From UBA12567 sp964598425 (GTDB lineage Bacteria > Planctomycetota > Phycisphaerae > Phycisphaerales > SM1A02), in NCBI GenBank assembly GCA_964598425.1, contig CAZRBV010000009.1, positions 9,790 through 73,789 of the forward strand: a stretch of 64,000 nt of DNA, read 5' to 3'. Below, piece after piece: positions 42,633-52,116 of the stretch. The first letter of the stretch is position 1. Each line of letters opens with the position of its first letter. The notes under the pieces are model-generated. The model ran no database searches, was not told where the DNA came from, and saw only the letters and a list, made by a program, of their open reading frames with translations. The position numbers and the translations under genes are program-made.

Positions 42633-43883
42633 ATGGACCGCCGCAGCACTCGCCAGATTTCTCTCGGAACCGAACGCACCGGAATCGTGCGAATCGGCGG
42701 CGATGCCGACGTATCGGTCCAGACGATGACATCTGGAAGTACCAGCGATATTGACTCATGTGTCGCCGAGATCAATCGCCTCGCCGCAGCAGGCGCCGAC
42801 ATCGTCCGCGTTGCCGTTCCAAAGCGAGCTGACACCGAGGCACTCTCCGAGATTCTCAATCAGACGCGCGTACCGATCGTTGCAGACGTTCACTTCCACT
42901 TCCAGAGAGCGATCGAGGCGGTCGAGGCTGGCATCCACAAGATTCGGCTGAACCCCGGAAACATTGCAGATCGCGATCAGGTCAACAGCGTCATTGACGC
43001 ATGCGCCGAACGATCGATCCCCATTCGCATCGGCGTCAATGAAGGCTCGATCATCGAGCGAAAGGACAAGAAGCAGCGAATGGAGGAGCTCGGCAAGTTC
43101 TTTGCCGATCATCGCCAGGGCCATCTCATGGCGCTCATGATCACGAAGCTCGAGGAGTACGTCGAGATCTTCGAGTCCCGCAACTTCCACGACATCTGCA
43201 TCAGCGCCAAGACGATGGACGCCCGGCTTGCCATTGACACGTATCGAGAAGTGTCACGGCGATTCGACTACCCCCTGCACCTTGGAGTCACGCACGCCGG
43301 ACCACGGGAAACGGGTGCAATCCGAAGTATTGTGGCGCTCGGCACGCTCCTCTCGGGCGGAGTCGGTGACACGCTGCGCATCAGCTATGCGAGCGATCCC
43401 GTCTACGAAGTCGAGGATGGACTGGAAATGCTCTGGTCGCTCGGACTTCGTGAGAGACGAGGCGCCGAACTCATCGCCTGCCCGACATGTGGTCGAATTC
43501 AGGTTGATCTGTTTCAGCTGGTGCAGGATGTTCGCGACAAACTCGCCGAGCATATTGAAGTGCCAATGAAAGTCGCCGTCATGGGATGTGTCGTCAACGG
43601 CCCAGGCGAAGCCGAGGGTGCCGATGTTGCCGTCTTCGCAGGAGACCGCCGCGGCATCATCTATGTGCAAGGCCAACGAGTTGCCAATGTCTCTGAAGAA
43701 GAGATTCTGGAGCGGCTGCTCGAGGAGTGTCGGCGCTTCCAGGATCGAGTCAACGCCGGCGAAGCTCAACTCGGCGAGAAAGCAGTCGACATCCTCCCCC
43801 CGGATCCGATCGGAGAACTTGGGAGCGGCTTCGACTCCATCGCAAAGGGAACCGTCGAGCAGATCTCGATAGGCAAGACATGA
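42633..43883 (+). CDS. ispG: 4-hydroxy-3-methylbut-2-en-1-yl diphosphate synthase
   Basis: 416 residues from the ATG at 42633. The barrel starts with V-Q-T-M-T-S, and K-I-R-L-N-P-G-N-I lies near residue 105. The iron-sulfur domain has Cys283, Cys286 and Cys319 (C-P-T-C and M-G-C-V-V-N-G-P-G-E), with Glu326 as fourth ligand. It converts methylerythritol cyclodiphosphate to HMBPP in the MEP isoprenoid pathway. A C-terminal extension of about 35 residues after the usual end is unexplained. The stop overlaps the start of the pseudopilin gene (ATGA). Confidence 0.95.
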   Translation: MDRRSTRQISLGTERTGIVRIGGDADVSVQTMTSGSTSDIDSCVAEINRLAAAGADIVRVAVPKRADTEALSEILNQTRVPIVADVHFHFQRAIEAVEAGIHKIRLNPGNIADRDQVNSVIDACAERSIPIRIGVNEGSIIERKDKKQRMEELGKFFADHRQGHLMALMITKLEEYVEIFESRNFHDICISAKTMDARLAIDTYREVSRRFDYPLHLGVTHAGPRETGAIRSIVALGTLLSGGVGDTLRISYASDPVYEVEDGLEMLWSLGLRERRGAELIACPTCGRIQVDLFQLVQDVRDKLAEHIEVPMKVAVMGCVVNGPGEAEGADVAVFAGDRRGIIYVQGQRVANVSEEEILERLLEECRRFQDRVNAGEAQLGEKAVDILPPDPIGELGSGFDSIAKGTVEQISIGKT

Positions 43884-44818
43884 GCCTCCGCCGAACGCCT
43901 CGGCCTCGCGGTTACACCCTCATTGAGTTGATGGTTGTGCTCGCCATCATCGGCATCCTGATTGCGATGGTGGGTGGCGGCCTGATGCTCGCCAAGCGAG
44001 CGGCGCAGGGCCTCTCGCACGCCAATGACCTCAGGCAGGTTGGGCTCGCATGGAGTCAGTACAACGTTGACAATGAATCGAGTTTTGTTCCCGGGTATGT
44101 GTCCGCTCGAGTGCAGCGCAATCGGCGAATGGGACTCGCGTATCCCAACCACCTGCCAATTCCTCCAGCGCCAACGTTTGATGAGTCACTTCCAAACATC
44201 GGCGGGCCATGGACATGGAGACTCGTCGAGTATCTCAACTACGACCTCGCGCCACTGCTGCGCGGAGAGGATCGCGATCTCCTCCCGATGATCGACTTTG
44301 CTGAACACGGCGAGCACGTCGCCTATGAGCCGGGGTTTGCCTACAACGGGTGGTACGTCGGTGGGCATTGGACCATGTCCACCGATGGAGCGCGACCATT
44401 GCAGGCCTTCCGGCGAGCAGTCCTGGCAGATCGCTCCTATGCCAATGTTGTCGTAACCTCAGCAGGTCAAGTCAAGCATCCCACCAAGATTATCGTGTTC
44501 GCTCCGGGAACACTCATCAAGGATCCAGGCACCGTTCGAGCGAGCGAGTTTGATGCTGGTGGCTGGTTTGAAATCACCCCGCCGACCCTAGCCAATCAAC
44601 CTATGTGGCAGTTGCACGCCTTTGATACCGTCGAGGTGTATGAAAGCGACGTAGCCGTTCCATGGCTTGACGGCAACAACGACCTCCCTGTCTATCACGC
44701 CGATGGTCACATCCAGACGCTCACACTCGAAGACGTGACACAACAGGACCGATGGATCGACGATGCGCGAGAGGTGGACGGCGTCCCGGCCTCGAAATTC
44801 ACCCACGATCCCGAGTGA
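43880..44818 (+). CDS. Type II secretion-like pseudopilin (prepilin-type N-terminal methylation domain)
   Basis: 312 residues. The N-terminus has the prepilin peptidase site R-G-Y-T-L-I-E-L-M-V-V-L-A-I-I-G-I-L, with cleavage after Gly and the Glu at position 5 of the mature protein. The C-terminal part ends with D-L-P-V-Y-H-A-D-G-H-I-Q-T-L, similar to the A-D-G-H box of planctomycete DUF1559-type pseudopilins. The size is normal for that group. It is translationally coupled to ispG, which seems to be coincidence of position. It should be assembled in the inner membrane and extend into the periplasm. Confidence 0.85.
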   Translation: MSLRRTPRPRGYTLIELMVVLAIIGILIAMVGGGLMLAKRAAQGLSHANDLRQVGLAWSQYNVDNESSFVPGYVSARVQRNRRMGLAYPNHLPIPPAPTFDESLPNIGGPWTWRLVEYLNYDLAPLLRGEDRDLLPMIDFAEHGEHVAYEPGFAYNGWYVGGHWTMSTDGARPLQAFRRAVLADRSYANVVVTSAGQVKHPTKIIVFAPGTLIKDPGTVRASEFDAGGWFEITPPTLANQPMWQLHAFDTVEVYESDVAVPWLDGNNDLPVYHADGHIQTLTLEDVTQQDRWIDDAREVDGVPASKFTHDPE

Positions 44819-44819
44819 C

Positions 44820-46070
44820 CTATCGGGCCATCTGCCTTCCGAGCATTCCCATCCAGCCCTTGAGCATGCTGATGTCAGCTTCGGTCAACGACGACTGACT
44901 CAGGTCCAGCTCGATTGCAGGCATCCATCGTTCATCCGAAGGACTCCACCCGCCCTCTCGCTGCGCAAGCAATCTGGCCAAACCGGGCATATGGCCGGCC
45001 CCGTACAACACAGCAACAGTCTGTGGCGATTGCCCTGTGTTCAACACGTCATCAACAACTTCCATGGCCCGTTCATTGCGAAGATCGATCAGGACCTCGC
45101 GGAAGGCAGGCCCCTGCATTGCGAGGGCGCCATCGATCGTTTCTTCATCACCCAACATCTCGATGAGCAACGCTTTCATGGTGTCGACAACGCGTCCACC
45201 AAACATGGCATCAATAGTCGGAATGATGGCAATCAGTCCGCGGGCAATACCTCCGACCAGACCTTGCTCAGACAGCAGATCCGTGAGGTCGTCAATCTGT
45301 TGACCACGCTCTCGGAATGCCATCGCCACCTGTTGGATATCAAGATCCCCCGGCGTCCACCGAATGTCGTCGTAAGGCAATGCATCCAGTTGGAAGGCAA
45401 GCCCAAGCATCTCGGCCAACGATCGCTGCAACATGCCCCCCTCACCGGCAGGAGCCTCCCCGGCAATCGCCACGACAATATCCGTCGCAGCGTCATCGCC
45501 TCCGGGGAGTCCGTCGCTCCCGAGACTCTTGAGTGTGCTGTTGCCGTTCTCATCCCGTTCGATGATCCAAGGGCGTTTCCACCCGTCTCTGGACAGCCCT
45601 CGAACCAGGCCGGTGACACGCGCCTCGCGGCGAGCCAACTCATTCATCGCTGCATTCCAGTCCGGCGCGGACGTCCCGGCGAGAACTCCTGCGAGCAGTT
45701 CCGCTGTCTGGCGGGTCGCCGCCGCTTCGCCTCCTTGAGCCACCGTCCACGGTGGTCGGCCACCGACGGGCAGGACCGACTCAAACACGACAACGTCGCA
45801 CGACTCCAAAAGGCTGTCAATCGCCGAGTAGTACCCGGCTTCCCCAACATGCGCAACCCCAACGAGCCAGATCCGGTCGCCTCGTTCGGCGTCGTCCCAC
45901 GCCCGAGCCGCGATCTCCAACCGTCCACCGTCAGCATCCCAGATTGGCCGGAGCCACGACAACCGTTCCGTGGATCCGCCTCGCAGATCACCGTCCCCAA
46001 CAGCGACACTCGACGCATACAGAATCCCGGCCAAGCAGGCCACGCCAATCATCATCAATCTGACCTTCAC
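44820..46070 (-). CDS. Secreted TraB/GumN (Tiki)-like protein
   Basis: 416 residues with a signal peptide (M-M-I-G-V-A-C-L-A-G-I-L-Y-A-S-S). The Tiki/TraB-fold pattern is visible: L-V-G-V-A-H-V-G near residue 70, V-V-V-F-E-S-V-L-P near 95 and V-L-Y-G-A-G-H-M-P-G near 362. Members of this family include metalloprotease-like proteins and regulators of peptide signalling. The metal-binding His and Glu appear conserved. A central insertion of about 150 residues is larger than usual. It overlaps the exbB-like gene by 4 nt, so the two are coupled. Confidence 0.65.
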   Translation of the reverse strand: MKVRLMMIGVACLAGILYASSVAVGDGDLRGGSTERLSWLRPIWDADGGRLEIAARAWDDAERGDRIWLVGVAHVGEAGYYSAIDSLLESCDVVVFESVLPVGGRPPWTVAQGGEAAATRQTAELLAGVLAGTSAPDWNAAMNELARREARVTGLVRGLSRDGWKRPWIIERDENGNSTLKSLGSDGLPGGDDAATDIVVAIAGEAPAGEGGMLQRSLAEMLGLAFQLDALPYDDIRWTPGDLDIQQVAMAFRERGQQIDDLTDLLSEQGLVGGIARGLIAIIPTIDAMFGGRVVDTMKALLIEMLGDEETIDGALAMQGPAFREVLIDLRNERAMEVVDDVLNTGQSPQTVAVLYGAGHMPGLARLLAQREGGWSPSDERWMPAIELDLSQSSLTEADISMLKGWMGMLGRQMAR

Positions 46071-46741
46071 TCGCTGGCTCCTGCTGTGAGACCGGCACGC
46101 CCGGTTCGACGATCACCCTCCTGCCCTGCAGCCACAAGCGCTTCCAGGCGACCCATGGCTCGTGATGACTGCCCGCGAAATGCCATGTACGGGAACAACG
46201 TAATGAGCGCCACAACCAGACCAAACGCAGTCGTGAGTAGTGCTGCAGCAATGCCTCCGGCAACTTCCGTCGGGTCGCTCAGCGTGGAGCGAGCACCGAG
46301 TAACTCAAAACTCTGAATGATCCCCAGCACTGTTCCCAAAATACCGAGGAGAGGCGCCGCCGTAATGATTGTCGACATTGTGACGAGATACCGGTCGAGG
46401 CGACCTCGCTGATCTTCGACTGCCTCAAGGGCCACCGCATCATTGGCCCCCTCTTCCACAAGCCTGCACGCAACTCGGCCATAAGGCGTCCCGTCATCAC
46501 TGACGAGCCCCCGCACCATGGCAGCATCGCCTGTTCGAAGCGCATGATTGAGTCTGGCCAGACGACGAAGAGAGGTCTTGCCATTGACGCCAATCCAGAA
46601 AATGACTCGCTCGACAACCAGTGTGATGCTGATGATGCTCAGCACCAGCAGAGGAATCATCACGTATCCGCCTCGAGTCAGCAGCGAGCTCACTTCGCCT
46701 GACCAGCCACTTGGCGCTACCGTTGCAAGATCCAGAATCAT
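46067..46741 (-). CDS. MotA/TolQ/ExbB proton-channel family protein
   Basis: 224 residues from the ATG at 46741, supported by GGGAGGA. It has three membrane helices: residues about 27-48, 130-152 (I-I-T-A-A-P-L-L-G-I-L-G-T-V-L-G-I-I) and 170-195 (G-I-A-A-A-L-L-T-T-A-F-G-L-V-V-A). The helix 2 motif P-L-L-G-I-L-G-T-V and helix 3 A-L-L-T-T-A-F-G-L are diagnostic. Such proteins form the proton channel of TonB or Tol systems with an ExbD/TolR partner, which is not adjacent here; a TraB-like gene takes its place. Confidence 0.9.
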   Translation of the reverse strand: MILDLATVAPSGWSGEVSSLLTRGGYVMIPLLVLSIISITLVVERVIFWIGVNGKTSLRRLARLNHALRTGDAAMVRGLVSDDGTPYGRVACRLVEEGANDAVALEAVEDQRGRLDRYLVTMSTIITAAPLLGILGTVLGIIQSFELLGARSTLSDPTEVAGGIAAALLTTAFGLVVALITLFPYMAFRGQSSRAMGRLEALVAAGQEGDRRTGRAGLTAGASE

Positions 46742-46762
46742 GGTTCCTCCCTGCATGCCCGG

Positions 46763-46768
46763 TATAGT
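46763..46768 (+). promoter_or_regulatory. -10-like TATAGT in the divergent exbB/prenyl synthase region
   Basis: The 65-nt divergent region holds TATAGT on the plus strand (46763-46768) and TATACC on the minus strand over the same bases. It could drive both genes. No clear -35 is seen on either side. Confidence 0.35.
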
Positions 46769-46806
46769 AGAGCGTTCCTGAGTCGTACCGAGCAAACGAG
46801 CACACG

Positions 46807-47712
46807 ATGGGACCAACCCGCACCATGAATCAGGTTGAAGATGGCCACAGGCTGATTGCTGAGGGCAGTGAACGCGTCGAGCGTCTCCTGTCAGACTCCA
46901 TCGACTGGTCACGTCTTCCCCAGCATCTCGCTGAGGCCGCGCAGTATGGAGTCCTCGGGGGCGGCAAGCGGCTCCGCCCCATTCTCGTTCTCACCTCATG
47001 CGAAGCAGTCGCCGGTCTCGAAGAAGATGCCGCCCCAGCGGCTGCTGCGCTGGAACTGGTTCACTGTTTCAGCCTCGTGCACGACGATCTGCCCGCACTC
47101 GATGACGATGATCTACGCCGTGGACGACCAACCCTGCACATTCACGCTGGCGAGCCCCTGGCAATTCTCGCGGGCGATCTGATGCTCGCGATGGCCTTTG
47201 GAGTCATCGCCAAGGGATCGTGCTCGCCGCACATTCGCGCCGCACTTGTTGAGGAACTGGCCACTGGTACCTCTGACATGGTCGCCGGACAGGTGTATGA
47301 CACACTTGGTGGCCTCCCCAAAGACATCAGCCCTCTCGAGCAGGTGAAACTGGTCCACCGGAACAAGACCGGGGCGCTCATCCGCGCGGCCTGCCGAATG
47401 GGGGGCCTCTGCGGAAACGCCTCGGCGGAAGCAATGACAGCGCTGACAACGTACGGCGAGGCCATGGGGCTCATGTTTCAGATCGTTGATGACCTGCTGG
47501 ATATCACGCAATCGGCCGAACATGTGGGCAAAGCGACGGGCAAAGACGCTGCGCGTGGCAAGATGACGTACCCAACCGTACTTGGCGAGTCCGCATGCCA
47601 CGCCGAAGTCGATCGGCTTCGAAACGAAGCTGTAGCCGCAGCCGCCGAGTTGGGAGACGGGGGCTATCCACTTGGATGCCTCGCCGAAGTGATGGCCGTG
47701 AGAACCAGATAA
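46807..47712 (+). CDS. Short-chain polyprenyl diphosphate synthase (probable farnesyl diphosphate synthase)
   Basis: 301 residues; an ATG at codon 7 (46825) is an alternative start. The first Asp-rich motif reads D-D-L-P-A-L-D-D-D-D (residues 93-102) with the four-residue spacing of bacterial enzymes and Phe88 five residues before it. This is the pattern of type II farnesyl diphosphate synthases. G-G-G-K-R-L-R-P lies near residue 51. The second motif is D-D-L-L-D near residue 225. It condenses isopentenyl and dimethylallyl diphosphates. It stands 70 nt before dxs, so the two isoprenoid genes are probably expressed together. A geranylgeranyl product is possible. Confidence 0.88.
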   Translation: MGPTRTMNQVEDGHRLIAEGSERVERLLSDSIDWSRLPQHLAEAAQYGVLGGGKRLRPILVLTSCEAVAGLEEDAAPAAAALELVHCFSLVHDDLPALDDDDLRRGRPTLHIHAGEPLAILAGDLMLAMAFGVIAKGSCSPHIRAALVEELATGTSDMVAGQVYDTLGGLPKDISPLEQVKLVHRNKTGALIRAACRMGGLCGNASAEAMTALTTYGEAMGLMFQIVDDLLDITQSAEHVGKATGKDAARGKMTYPTVLGESACHAEVDRLRNEAVAAAAELGDGGYPLGCLAEVMAVRTR

Positions 47713-47782
47713 AACGAACTGGCCCCAAGGAGTCGCACTGGTACACTCTCACCTCCACGACTCTGGAGTTCAGGAGAACCTC

Positions 47783-49750
47783 ATGGACCTCAAGATCCTG
47801 CCGGGCATCACGTCCCCGTCCGACCTCAAAGCGTTGCCGCTTGAGGAACTTCCGGCACTCGCTGCCGAAATGCGACAGGCGATTTGCGCGCAGGTTCAGA
47901 AGTCAGGTGGGCATCTGGCACCGAATCTGGGCGTCGTGGAACTCCTGATCGCGCTTCACCGAGTCTTCGACTTCGGCCACGATCGGATTCTGTTTGACGT
48001 CGGCCACCAGTGCTATCCCCACAAACTGATTACGGGGCGTTACCCCCAACTGTCCAGACTTCGCCAGCGAGATGGCATGGGTGGATTCCCCGACCCTTCT
48101 GAGTCGGACCATGACCTATTCATGGTGGGTCATGCCGGCACTTCAATCTCGACGGCCACGGGCATGGCCCACGGAGACACACTTCGAGGCGAGGGCTGGT
48201 CACCAGACAATCCCACCGGCCGGCGAACCGTTGCGTTCATCGGTGACGCCAGCATTGTCAACGGCCTGGCTATGGAAGGGCTCAATCACGCGGGAACACT
48301 GAATCGTCAGTTTCTCGTCGTCCTCAACGACAACGGCATGAGCATCGCGAAGCCACAAGGTGCCGTCGCGTCCTACTTTGATCGGCTTCGCGTGTCGGAC
48401 ACCTATCGATCGGTCAAGCGGGCCGCCAAGGGCGTTGTCTCAAACATCCCTGGTGGCGGCACCCTCAGGGATTGGGGGCACCGGCTTGGCGAAGTGGCCA
48501 AAGACATGATCACCGATGATCCGTGGTTCGAAAAATTCGGACTGCTGCATGTTGGTCCGGTCGATGGACACGACCTCCCTTCCCTCATCGAAACGCTCGC
48601 CACGATTCGGAACTTCGATCACCCGATTGTGCTGCACGCCCACACCGTGAAGGGCAAAGGGTTTGAGTACACCGAGAGCGACGCCACGGCATTTCACTCA
48701 CCGAAGCCGCACTCTGTTCAGGGCTGCCGAGTCGAAGTGGCGTCCGGTGGACGCAGCTTCACTGCCGCATTTGGTGATGCGTTGTGCGAACTCATGGAGC
48801 GGGACGGCACCGTGACAGCCTGTACAGCCGCCATGCCGGATGGCACCGGTGTGCAGCAGGCACTTGAACGGTTCCCCGAGCGAACCTGGGACACCGGCAT
48901 CTGCGAATCCCATGCTGCTGACATGATGGCTGGCATGGCGAAAACCGGGCTGCGCCCATTCCTCGCCGTGTACTCCACATTCCTCCAACGGGCTTTCGAC
49001 CAGTGTTTCCAGGAGGCATCGCTTCAGGGTCTGCCGTTGAGGCTGTGCCTTGATCGAGCCGGGCTTGTCGGAGGTGATGGAGCCGTTCACCATGGATTCT
49101 GCGATGTCACCATCCTCCGGTCCCTCCCAGGCGCGGTCCTCACAGCGGCCATTGATGAACCCAGTCTGCGGGCCGCGTTGGAGTTCATGCGCACGTATGA
49201 CGACGGTCTTTCAGCTGTGCGATACCCGCGAGCTGATGTTGATGATCGGCTGATCGAAGAGGGATGCCCACCCTTCGAAATCGGGCGGGCACGCCAACTT
49301 CGAGCGTCGCATCGACCGAGTGTCATCGTGATGGCATATGGCGTTCCCGCCATGACCGCCCTGGACGCTGCCAATTCAATTGAGCAGGAGTTGGACGTCG
49401 AAGTCTGGGATGCTCGCTTCGCCAAGCCGATTGATGTGGAACTCGTTGAATCCGCGCTGAAGCGTGGCATTCCAATCCTGACAATCGAAGAGCAAGGACT
49501 CATTGGTGGATTCGGCGCAGCTCTCGTCGAGGAGGCCGCCAGCCGAGGCCTCGACGCTTCGCTGATCGAGCGAGCGGGCCTGCCAGACCGATGGATTCAC
49601 CAGGGCAGCCGTGACGAGCAACTCGCGGAGGCAGGGTTGGATGTCCCGGGCATCGTCCGTTCCATTCGTGCAGCGGCGGCCCGCCGCGCAGACCCGCACG
49701 AAGTGCCAGTGGCAGAGCTGCCTCGGCGGCAACCGCAGCCGACGACCTGA
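47783..49750 (+). CDS. dxs: 1-deoxy-D-xylulose-5-phosphate synthase
   Basis: 655 residues, slightly above the usual 620-640. The start has an AGGAG site 7 nt upstream. Thiamine diphosphate motifs are present: G-H-Q-C-Y-P-H-K, then G-D-A-S-I-V-N-G-L-A-M-E-G-L-N with the metal-binding N-D-N-G-M-S-I. The catalytic V-G-P-V-D-G-H-D and the transketolase-like central domain (I-C-E-S-H-A-A-D-M-M-A-G, where E. coli Dxs has A-E-Q-H-A-V) follow. It condenses pyruvate with glyceraldehyde-3-phosphate, the first step of the MEP pathway. A -10-like TACACT is at 47742-47747. Confidence 0.95.
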   Translation: MDLKILPGITSPSDLKALPLEELPALAAEMRQAICAQVQKSGGHLAPNLGVVELLIALHRVFDFGHDRILFDVGHQCYPHKLITGRYPQLSRLRQRDGMGGFPDPSESDHDLFMVGHAGTSISTATGMAHGDTLRGEGWSPDNPTGRRTVAFIGDASIVNGLAMEGLNHAGTLNRQFLVVLNDNGMSIAKPQGAVASYFDRLRVSDTYRSVKRAAKGVVSNIPGGGTLRDWGHRLGEVAKDMITDDPWFEKFGLLHVGPVDGHDLPSLIETLATIRNFDHPIVLHAHTVKGKGFEYTESDATAFHSPKPHSVQGCRVEVASGGRSFTAAFGDALCELMERDGTVTACTAAMPDGTGVQQALERFPERTWDTGICESHAADMMAGMAKTGLRPFLAVYSTFLQRAFDQCFQEASLQGLPLRLCLDRAGLVGGDGAVHHGFCDVTILRSLPGAVLTAAIDEPSLRAALEFMRTYDDGLSAVRYPRADVDDRLIEEGCPPFEIGRARQLRASHRPSVIVMAYGVPAMTALDAANSIEQELDVEVWDARFAKPIDVELVESALKRGIPILTIEEQGLIGGFGAALVEEAASRGLDASLIERAGLPDRWIHQGSRDEQLAEAGLDVPGIVRSIRAAAARRADPHEVPVAELPRRQPQPTT

Positions 49751-49764
49751 TACTCGCCCGACTT

Positions 49765-52116
49765 TTGGCAGTTTCCAGCGATGCCGCGCTGCGGGGGCCT
49801 AGGCTCGCCGCCATGCAGTTTGAAGCCATTGGCCTTGTGTCCGGCGCAGCCTTCGCGGTGCAACCGTGCAACATTGGTATCGGAGATGTCGAGCAGGCTG
49901 TCAAGGCCATCGGTACTGCGATTGTTGAAATGCATGAGGCGAAGCGGCACTGGGACCCAAAGTCCATGCCGGAAGGCGAGAGTACTCGGCAACATCTTGG
50001 CGGCTATACCTCGCTCTCGGCGCTTGCGCTCATCACGGCGGGCTACGACTCACAGGCGTCGCCGCTCCGCGAAGCCATCGGGTATCTGCAGGATATTGAG
50101 CCTGACGGAACCTATGCCGTTTCGTTCCGCGCCCAAGTATGGGCCAGTCTCCCTGATCGATTCCTGCCGCTGCTCCAACGGGATGTCGATCGACTCATCG
50201 AGTCCTTTCACTGGGGTCAGGGTGGCTGGGATTACCTCTGCCGCCCAGTCAAACGAATCCCTCGCGTCTCACCATCCACGCGACACGTTGCCGTTCTCGC
50301 CCTCCATGCGGCTGCCCAGCGTGGGATCGACATTCCACGACCACTCCTGCAGCGCGTCGAACAGGCAACGATTGAGTCGCAACACGAAGACGGTGGATGG
50401 TCCTATTACACAGGCGATTCACCCACCGGGTCGATGACGTCCGCCGGTGTCTTTTCCCTGATCCTTGTCGATGAACTGCTCGCGCAGCATGGTCGCCGGA
50501 CCGCCAATGCCCGGCGGGACGCCAGCATTGCCCGCGGTCTTGCATGGCTCGATGCTCGCTTTGAAGCGATGCCGTGTCCGGGTGGCGGCCGGTGCGCCAA
50601 GTTTCCGATGTACTGGCTCTACTCCCTTGAGCGAGTCGCCCTGGCGACGGGTCGACGCACCCTGAATACCCGTGACTGGATGCGAGATGCCGTCGCGGTC
50701 GTTCTGGAACGGCTCTGCAGGAAAGACGACCAGGGCGTGTGGCACATCAAGGGACGCCAGAGCCTCTCGCAGCTCAGACAGCGTTGTTTCGCGCTGATGA
50801 TCCTTCACCGGGCCAGCCTGCCCCTCGCCTGCAGCCATCTCTCCATCGATGACGATGAATCTGGTGGACGCCTCGCCGCCACCCTCGTCTCGACACTGCT
50901 GACCAGACACGAGCAGGAGTCTTCGTGGCAACGCGTCTCGATGGATGACACCGTGGATGCCTGGCTGGAATCGCCGTTGCTGCTCGTCGCGGCCAAGTCG
51001 GCGCCACGATTCCTCAAACCCCATTACGGAGCGATCGCCCGCCACAAGCGATCGCCGGACACCGACCCGCTTCCCAGCATTCAGGAGGTCGACCGCATTC
51101 GGGAATTCGTGCGGCGAGGCGGACTGCTGGTTGTTGCCGCTCAATCCAGTGGCAGTCGCAAGGCATGGAAACAGATCGGCTCGCTGGCAGCACCCAACGC
51201 GACATGGGCCGCGGTGGACCGGGAGCATCCGGCAATGAATCTCCTCGCCACTTCGCGGAGGCGCCCCCGAATCGAATCGCTGTCAAACGGCGGTCGCCCC
51301 CTGATCTTCATCGTGTCTTCTCATTTCGAGGCGGCATTGCCCAATCTCTGGGCATTTGCAACGGAGCGGCACCCCTTTCCTCCTCGGCTGGAGCTCATCA
51401 CACAGACACCTCCTCCTGCGGTCACCACGCCACGACTGCCGATTGTCTTTGCAACCTCCGACACCGACGCCATTGAACACGGAGCCGCTGCCGCACTCCA
51501 TGACTGGGCGCAGCGAGCGGGCAAGCCACTTGAGGTACACACCGTCGATCTGGATCGACTCAGCACCACACGGGGGCTTCTCGTCATTCAAGCTGCGGCA
51601 GGTCCGCCGCCTTGGCAGGTGATCAACCGGCTTCTTGGGAATGGGCGGTCGGTCCTTCTGACTGGAAGTCATGAGGCACTGCAATCGGTCGAAGTAGCGG
51701 TGCGAGATGCCGGACTGACCTTGTCGCCAGCGCGGGGGCAGGCATGGATCTCAGGCGAAGGCCTCCCGGACGGTCACGATGTGTCCCGGCCAGGCTGGAG
51801 GCCGAGCTCACGGCAATTGGGTCGAATGCTGCCTGGGCTCGACATGCTCGTAGCCGACCACCCTGCAGGTGGCTCCCTCCTGGTCTCTCATGCTGACCTC
51901 ATGCAGGCGCTCCTCGATCGGCCGAGTTGGGGAATCCACGGATATGACGCCAGAACTGCCCGACTGCTGCTGTGGAATCTCGTGCAGCAGATCACCCCGA
52001 CGCCCGTCCAGGAGGTGGCGTACCTTGATGAGCATGCGACGATGGGCGTGGTGGACAACGGGATCGGCCGTTCTGATCGGGGTCATCATCGCGGCGCTGA
52101 TGTTCCCGGGATATGA
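49765..52116 (+). CDS. DUF4159 protein with terpene-cyclase-like N-terminal repeats
   Basis: Up to 783 residues. The start is uncertain: TTG at 49765 gives a signal-like N-terminus, ATG at 49813 is the first ATG, and neither has a ribosome site. Residues about 45-400 form an alpha-alpha barrel of prenyltransferase/squalene-oxidase-type repeats (G-Q-G-G-W-D-Y, then H-E-D-G-G-W-S-Y-Y, then D-D-Q-G-V-W-H-I-K-G). The catalytic D-x-D-D of true cyclases is not seen. The C-terminal part (I-R-E-F-V-R-R-G-G-L-L-V-V-A-A, and blocks around residues 540-750) matches the DUF4159 pattern of planctomycetes. Function is unknown; I would not call it a cyclase despite its place next to dxs. The end overlaps the next gene by 89 nt. 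Confidence 0.75.
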   Translation: MAVSSDAALRGPRLAAMQFEAIGLVSGAAFAVQPCNIGIGDVEQAVKAIGTAIVEMHEAKRHWDPKSMPEGESTRQHLGGYTSLSALALITAGYDSQASPLREAIGYLQDIEPDGTYAVSFRAQVWASLPDRFLPLLQRDVDRLIESFHWGQGGWDYLCRPVKRIPRVSPSTRHVAVLALHAAAQRGIDIPRPLLQRVEQATIESQHEDGGWSYYTGDSPTGSMTSAGVFSLILVDELLAQHGRRTANARRDASIARGLAWLDARFEAMPCPGGGRCAKFPMYWLYSLERVALATGRRTLNTRDWMRDAVAVVLERLCRKDDQGVWHIKGRQSLSQLRQRCFALMILHRASLPLACSHLSIDDDESGGRLAATLVSTLLTRHEQESSWQRVSMDDTVDAWLESPLLLVAAKSAPRFLKPHYGAIARHKRSPDTDPLPSIQEVDRIREFVRRGGLLVVAAQSSGSRKAWKQIGSLAAPNATWAAVDREHPAMNLLATSRRRPRIESLSNGGRPLIFIVSSHFEAALPNLWAFATERHPFPPRLELITQTPPPAVTTPRLPIVFATSDTDAIEHGAAAALHDWAQRAGKPLEVHTVDLDRLSTTRGLLVIQAAAGPPPWQVINRLLGNGRSVLLTGSHEALQSVEVAVRDAGLTLSPARGQAWISGEGLPDGHDVSRPGWRPSSRQLGRMLPGLDMLVADHPAGGSLLVSHADLMQALLDRPSWGIHGYDARTARLLLWNLVQQITPTPVQEVAYLDEHATMGVVDNGIGRSDRGHHRGADVPGI

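Noticed and set aside
49765..52116. Squalene-hopene cyclase
   Set aside because: The repeat pattern is there, but the catalytic D-x-D-D motif is absent and the C-terminal half is DUF4159.
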